Shown piece by piece: positions 5,139-6,506 of a stretch of DNA of 6,506 nt; position 1 is the stretch's first letter; the number at the start of each line of letters is the position of its first letter. The DNA is from Deltaproteobacteria bacterium (lineage in GTDB: Bacteria; Myxococcota_A; Polyangia; Polyangiales; Houyiibacteriaceae): positions 1 through 6,506 of the forward strand of contig JAFDFW010000149.1 of NCBI GenBank assembly GCA_019309605.1. Reading direction: 5' to 3'. The notes under the pieces were generated by a model that was not told where the DNA came from, did not search any database, and worked only from the letters and a program-made list of their open reading frames with translations. The translations under genes and the position numbers were made by a program.

Positions 5139-6506
5139 CTAGTACTTGGCGAGCACCTTACCGGTGCTTGGGTCGCGCACAGTCACGCTGAGAATCCGCG
5201 TTTGGACAGACCGGTTCAAACTGGTGCCGTTGACCGTGACCGGCCCTGACTCGAGCCGATAGACCAGTTCGACAGCACGATCCGGATGGCTCGAAAGGTA
5301 GGCCTCGGCGGCCCCTGGGGCCATGCGAACCTCACGATGCAAGACCGAATCCTGGAACTGGAACCCGAAGCTGCCACGAGGGGTAAGGCTATAACCCGTC
5401 CGTGAATACTGGTAATGGTGATAGCCGGCACAGTTGGTGTTGGGGTCGGGACCAACCCCACTGAACCGCGGGTACACATCAAGAGGGAAGAGTTGCCGAC
5501 CCATGTCGTAGTTCCCCAGCTTCGCGGCGCCCTTTCCGGTAAAACGCACCTTGGTGGGGCCACCTTTGGCCTTGTTCAGCTCCTTGCTGAAGTATGCCTC
5601 GATGTGCTCCATGAGCCGCGCCTTTTTGAACTCGTTGCTACTCGCCTCTTGCCACTGTCGTTGGTAGTTCTTGCACTCTGAGCTCTGATTGGAGCCATAG
5701 TTCCTGCCCGTCGAGGTCCCGGGGATGGCGAACGCTTCGTAGTACGCCACGGCCACGGCTGGCTGCTTCAGCCTGGCGTATTGGGCACCCATATACATCT
5801 GCCACAAATCATAGTAGCTCGGCATGCCTTTCCTTTTCTCGAAAGTCTTTCCGCTCGGAGCGGCTTCGGTGGAAGCAGGGAAGGCGGCAGCGGTAGCAGC
5901 GGCGGACGGCGCGGCAGCGGACGCCGACGCGGCAGCGGGCGGTGGCGGAGCGGCGGACGGCGTAGGAGCACTCGCAACTGGCGCGGCCGTAGCCTCGTCC
6001 GAGGAACCCCACACCTCGGAGCTGCGATCCGCTTGAGAGGCGGCGCCCTGACCGGTCAGCCCAGCCACGGCCGCCCCTGAAAACGCCCTGCTCGTATAAT
6101 TACCCACAGTGCGACCGTTCTTTGGGTCCACAGCTTTGGCGCTCGTGAAGCGTACTGGCGCCGGCTGAAGTTGCCCGTTCAAAGCATGAATCGGCCCAAC
6201 CTCGGCCTGGACGACGAAGTCGACATCACGCTTCGGGTGCGACCTCAGATACGCATCGGCGCGCGCCTGCGACATGGGCAGGGTCGTGATCCGATCTGCG
6301 TTCCCGCCCTGAATGTCCACTTTGAACGTCCCGCGTGGAGCCAAGCTCCTACCTTTGGTCGCGTGGTCGGTCGCCTGACAGATGGACCTTGGTGCTCGCA
6401 AGTACGGCCTCACGCTCCGCACTTTGACAGGGAACGCCTTGGCGTTGCGGTCGTATGGCCCCAACGTTCCCGTAGTCTGCATCTTGATCTTCACCGTCTT
6501 TGGGGC
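5139..6506 (-). CDS. Protein with duplicated domain and helical insert, possibly DUF4852-like; N-terminus beyond the right edge
   Basis: The frame is open to the right edge (APKTV before the in-frame GTG at 6494), and that GTG falls inside a repeated domain, so the true start lies outside the window. Numbering from the GTG: domain copy A at about 1-133; an Ala/Ser/Pro-rich linker at 163-216; a helical part at 224-311 with YYDLWQMYMGAQYARL and AVAYYEAF; copy B at 314-451. The copies share LG-x-YD (11/326), FP-x-x-V (21/336), Cys-x4-His (39-44 / 355-360), SL-x-PRG-x-F (50/369), AYL-x-SHP-x-R (81/398), GP (100/417) and DP-x-x-G...Y at the end (123-133 / 441-451). The order C-x2-Y, NEFKKARL, LGNYD and F recalls DUF4852, from memory and unverified. 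No catalytic motif is seen. Export is likely by analogy with its neighbours, but the N-terminus is not visible. It converges with the CsgG/FlgT-like gene. Confidence 0.8.
   Translation of the reverse strand, partial: APKTVKIKMQTTGTLGPYDRNAKAFPVKVRSVRPYLRAPRSICQATDHATKGRSLAPRGTFKVDIQGGNADRITTLPMSQARADAYLRSHPKRDVDFVVQAEVGPIHALNGQLQPAPVRFTSAKAVDPKNGRTVGNYTSRAFSGAAVAGLTGQGAASQADRSSEVWGSSDEATAAPVASAPTPSAAPPPPAAASASAAAPSAAATAAAFPASTEAAPSGKTFEKRKGMPSYYDLWQMYMGAQYARLKQPAVAVAYYEAFAIPGTSTGRNYGSNQSSECKNYQRQWQEASSNEFKKARLMEHIEAYFSKELNKAKGGPTKVRFTGKGAAKLGNYDMGRQLFPLDVYPRFSGVGPDPNTNCAGYHHYQYSRTGYSLTPRGSFGFQFQDSVLHREVRMAPGAAEAYLSSHPDRAVELVYRLESGPVTVNGTSLNRSVQTRILSVTVRDPSTGKVLAKY
5847..6008 (-). repeat. Low-complexity Ala/Ser/Pro linker
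   Basis: About 54 residues dominated by Ala, Ser, Pro and Thr, including PPPP and runs of AAA, coded by GCN-rich DNA. It separates domain copy A from the helical part of the right-edge protein and is probably an extended, flexible tether of the kind found in envelope proteins. Confidence 0.75.

Noticed and set aside
5781..6080. Plus-strand Gly/Arg-rich frame
   Set aside because: It is the antisense of the Ala/Ser/Pro linker; the Gly/Arg repeats are a by-product of GCN-rich codons.

Overview
The window looks like chromosome of a GC-rich Gram-negative bacterium, most plausibly a myxobacterium-like deltaproteobacterium. This is inferred from high G/C at third codon positions, GTG starts, Cys-rich secreted proteins and Ala/Ser/Pro linkers; no taxonomic marker is present. 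I see no RNA gene, insertion sequence, prophage gene or CRISPR array. Every gene that can be read codes for a membrane, exported or probably exported protein, so the theme is the cell envelope.

Layout: (1) 1-2054, minus strand: N-terminal two thirds of an RND-family efflux permease, cut by the left edge. It is in frame throughout but lacks about 40 residues covering transmembrane helix 3 and the first half of helix 4. (2) 2055-2253: intergenic leader. (3) 2254-3098, minus: a two-gene unit made of a 67-residue single-helix membrane protein whose stop codon overlaps (ATGA) the start of a 214-residue exported Cys-rich protein. The latter consists of two copies of a ten-cysteine module repeated with a 101-residue period. 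(4) 3265-3678, minus: a 137-residue exported LprI/DUF1311-family protein (lysozyme-inhibitor type). (5) 3679-4141: a 463-base divergent intergenic region holding an exact 14-bp direct repeat, several small dyads and a possible promoter. (6) 4142-5107, plus: a 321-residue periplasmic protein with a CsgG-like fold and a FlgT-like C-terminal domain. (7) 5139-6506, minus, convergent with (6): the C-terminal 455 residues of a protein holding two diverged copies of one domain, separated by an Ala/Ser/Pro-rich linker and a helical segment. It runs off the right edge.

No pathway connects these genes in an obvious way. The permease lacks an adjacent upstream adaptor gene, the CsgG-like protein has no curli or flagellar neighbours, and most genes look like separate transcription units. 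The most notable points are the helix-pair deletion in the permease, the exact tandem duplication in the Cys-rich protein, and the duplicated domain with a conserved Cys-x4-His in the right-edge protein. I do not see convincing evidence of a complete new multi-gene system.
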